Assembly: GCA_013695855.1 (NCBI GenBank)
Contig: JACCZR010000148.1
Coordinates: 1-12,545, forward strand
Reading direction: 5' to 3'
DNA length: 12,545 bases
Source of the DNA: Thermoleophilaceae bacterium
GTDB taxonomy: Bacteria; Actinomycetota; Thermoleophilia; Solirubrobacterales; Thermoleophilaceae
This document shows positions 12,181-12,545 of the stretch, one piece after another. Numbering within the stretch: position 1 is the stretch's first letter; each line of letters starts with the position of its first letter. Position numbers and translations under genes: made by a program. A model generated the notes under the pieces. The model worked only from the letters and a program-made list of their open reading frames with translations, was not told where the DNA came from and ran no database searches.

Positions 12181-12545
12181 ATGGGACAAAGCGCAAGCGA
12201 GTTGAGAGCGGCGATCGACCGGCTTTCGCTCGCCACTCGGCAGAGGATGCTCGACGGAATCCAGAAGAACTCCATCATCGTCGGCGCGGACGGGGATCCT
12301 CGCGGTGGGGTCTGCCCGATCTACGCCACCTCGAGCCCACCGTCCAAGCGGGTCGGCCGGCCCTTTGCCCGCGCGTGGGACCGGTACGCCGGCGCGCGGC
12401 TGGGCCGCCCGGCGAGCGAGCGCGAGCTGAACACGCTCCGCTCGATGCTCGAGACGAGCATCGAGCTGGAGCGAGACACCGAGCCCGTGGTGTCCCTCCA
12501 CGCGGGAATCGTGGCGCACAAGGCCTCGGAGGCACGCACCCGGGC
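12181..12545 (+). CDS. Unrecognised protein, N-terminal 121 residues (cut by window edge)
   Basis: The open frame runs from ATG 12181 to the window end without a stop, giving 121 codons and two extra bases. AGGGGAG precedes the ATG at four bases, and a 17-bp-spaced promoter lies upstream. The visible part is hydrophilic, with no signal peptide or membrane segment. It begins with an amphipathic helix (SELRAAIDRLSLATRQRMLDGI), then INACTIVE-motif-free stretches: IIVGADGDPRGGVCPIY, a Lys/Arg-rich GRPFARAWDRYAG and a helical region with RELNTLRSMLETSIELERD. I do not recognise the family. The basic, helical character would suit a nucleic-acid-binding or regulatory protein, but that is only a guess. 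Divergent from the DUF4383-like pair. Confidence 0.7.
   Translation, partial: MGQSASELRAAIDRLSLATRQRMLDGIQKNSIIVGADGDPRGGVCPIYATSSPPSKRVGRPFARAWDRYAGARLGRPASERELNTLRSMLETSIELERDTEPVVSLHAGIVAHKASEARTR

Overview
The window is a high-GC chromosomal fragment. Actinobacterial traits dominate: SpoIID/LytB-domain exoproteins with an N-terminal Gly-His-Gly motif, an alpha/beta-hydrolase/class III cyclase fusion of the Rv1900c type, a DUF6777-like lipoprotein, a DUF4383-like membrane protein, GTG and TTG starts, and several starts that look leaderless. The gene set best resembles Thermoleophilia/Solirubrobacterales or a relative; this is inferred from protein style, with no marker gene in the window. 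No tRNA, rRNA, CRISPR array, phage or insertion-sequence gene was seen.

Left block, minus strand, 1-5827, read right to left: a long cysteine-rich lipoprotein (4250-5827, TTG start with a strong ribosome binding site); a hydrolase-cyclase fusion broken by an in-frame amber codon and lacking hydrolase catalytic residues (2826-4145); then two tandem paralogous SpoIID/LytB-domain secreted proteins (1428-2786 and 1-1330, the latter missing only two bases of its stop codon).

Central block, 5952-10779, plus strand except for one gene: a TPP-dependent decarboxylase of the acetolactate synthase family (5952-7598), then a succinate-semialdehyde-type aldehyde dehydrogenase (8497-9963) followed by two thioredoxin-fold proteins (9960-10292 and 10276-10779) in an overlapping operon. 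The TPP enzyme and dehydrogenase resemble the 2-oxoglutarate decarboxylase/SSADH pair that closes the TCA cycle in cyanobacteria. Between them, on the minus strand, lies a single-chain nucleotidyltransferase-HEPN protein (7625-8452).

Right block, 10803-12545: a leftward pair made of a DUF4383-like four-helix membrane protein (11437-11964) and a membrane-anchored exoprotein (10803-11417). Divergent from them is an unrecognised gene that runs off the window (12181 onward), with a good promoter overlaid by three GCCTCG repeats spaced exactly 11 bp.

No stretch longer than 300 bases lacks a gene. The strongest second-look items are the amber-interrupted pseudo-hydrolase cyclase, the nucleotidyltransferase-HEPN gene splitting the putative TCA-bypass pair, the repeated CX7-8C loops in the lipoprotein, the CTG start of the small thioredoxin-like gene, and the 11-bp-phased promoter repeats.
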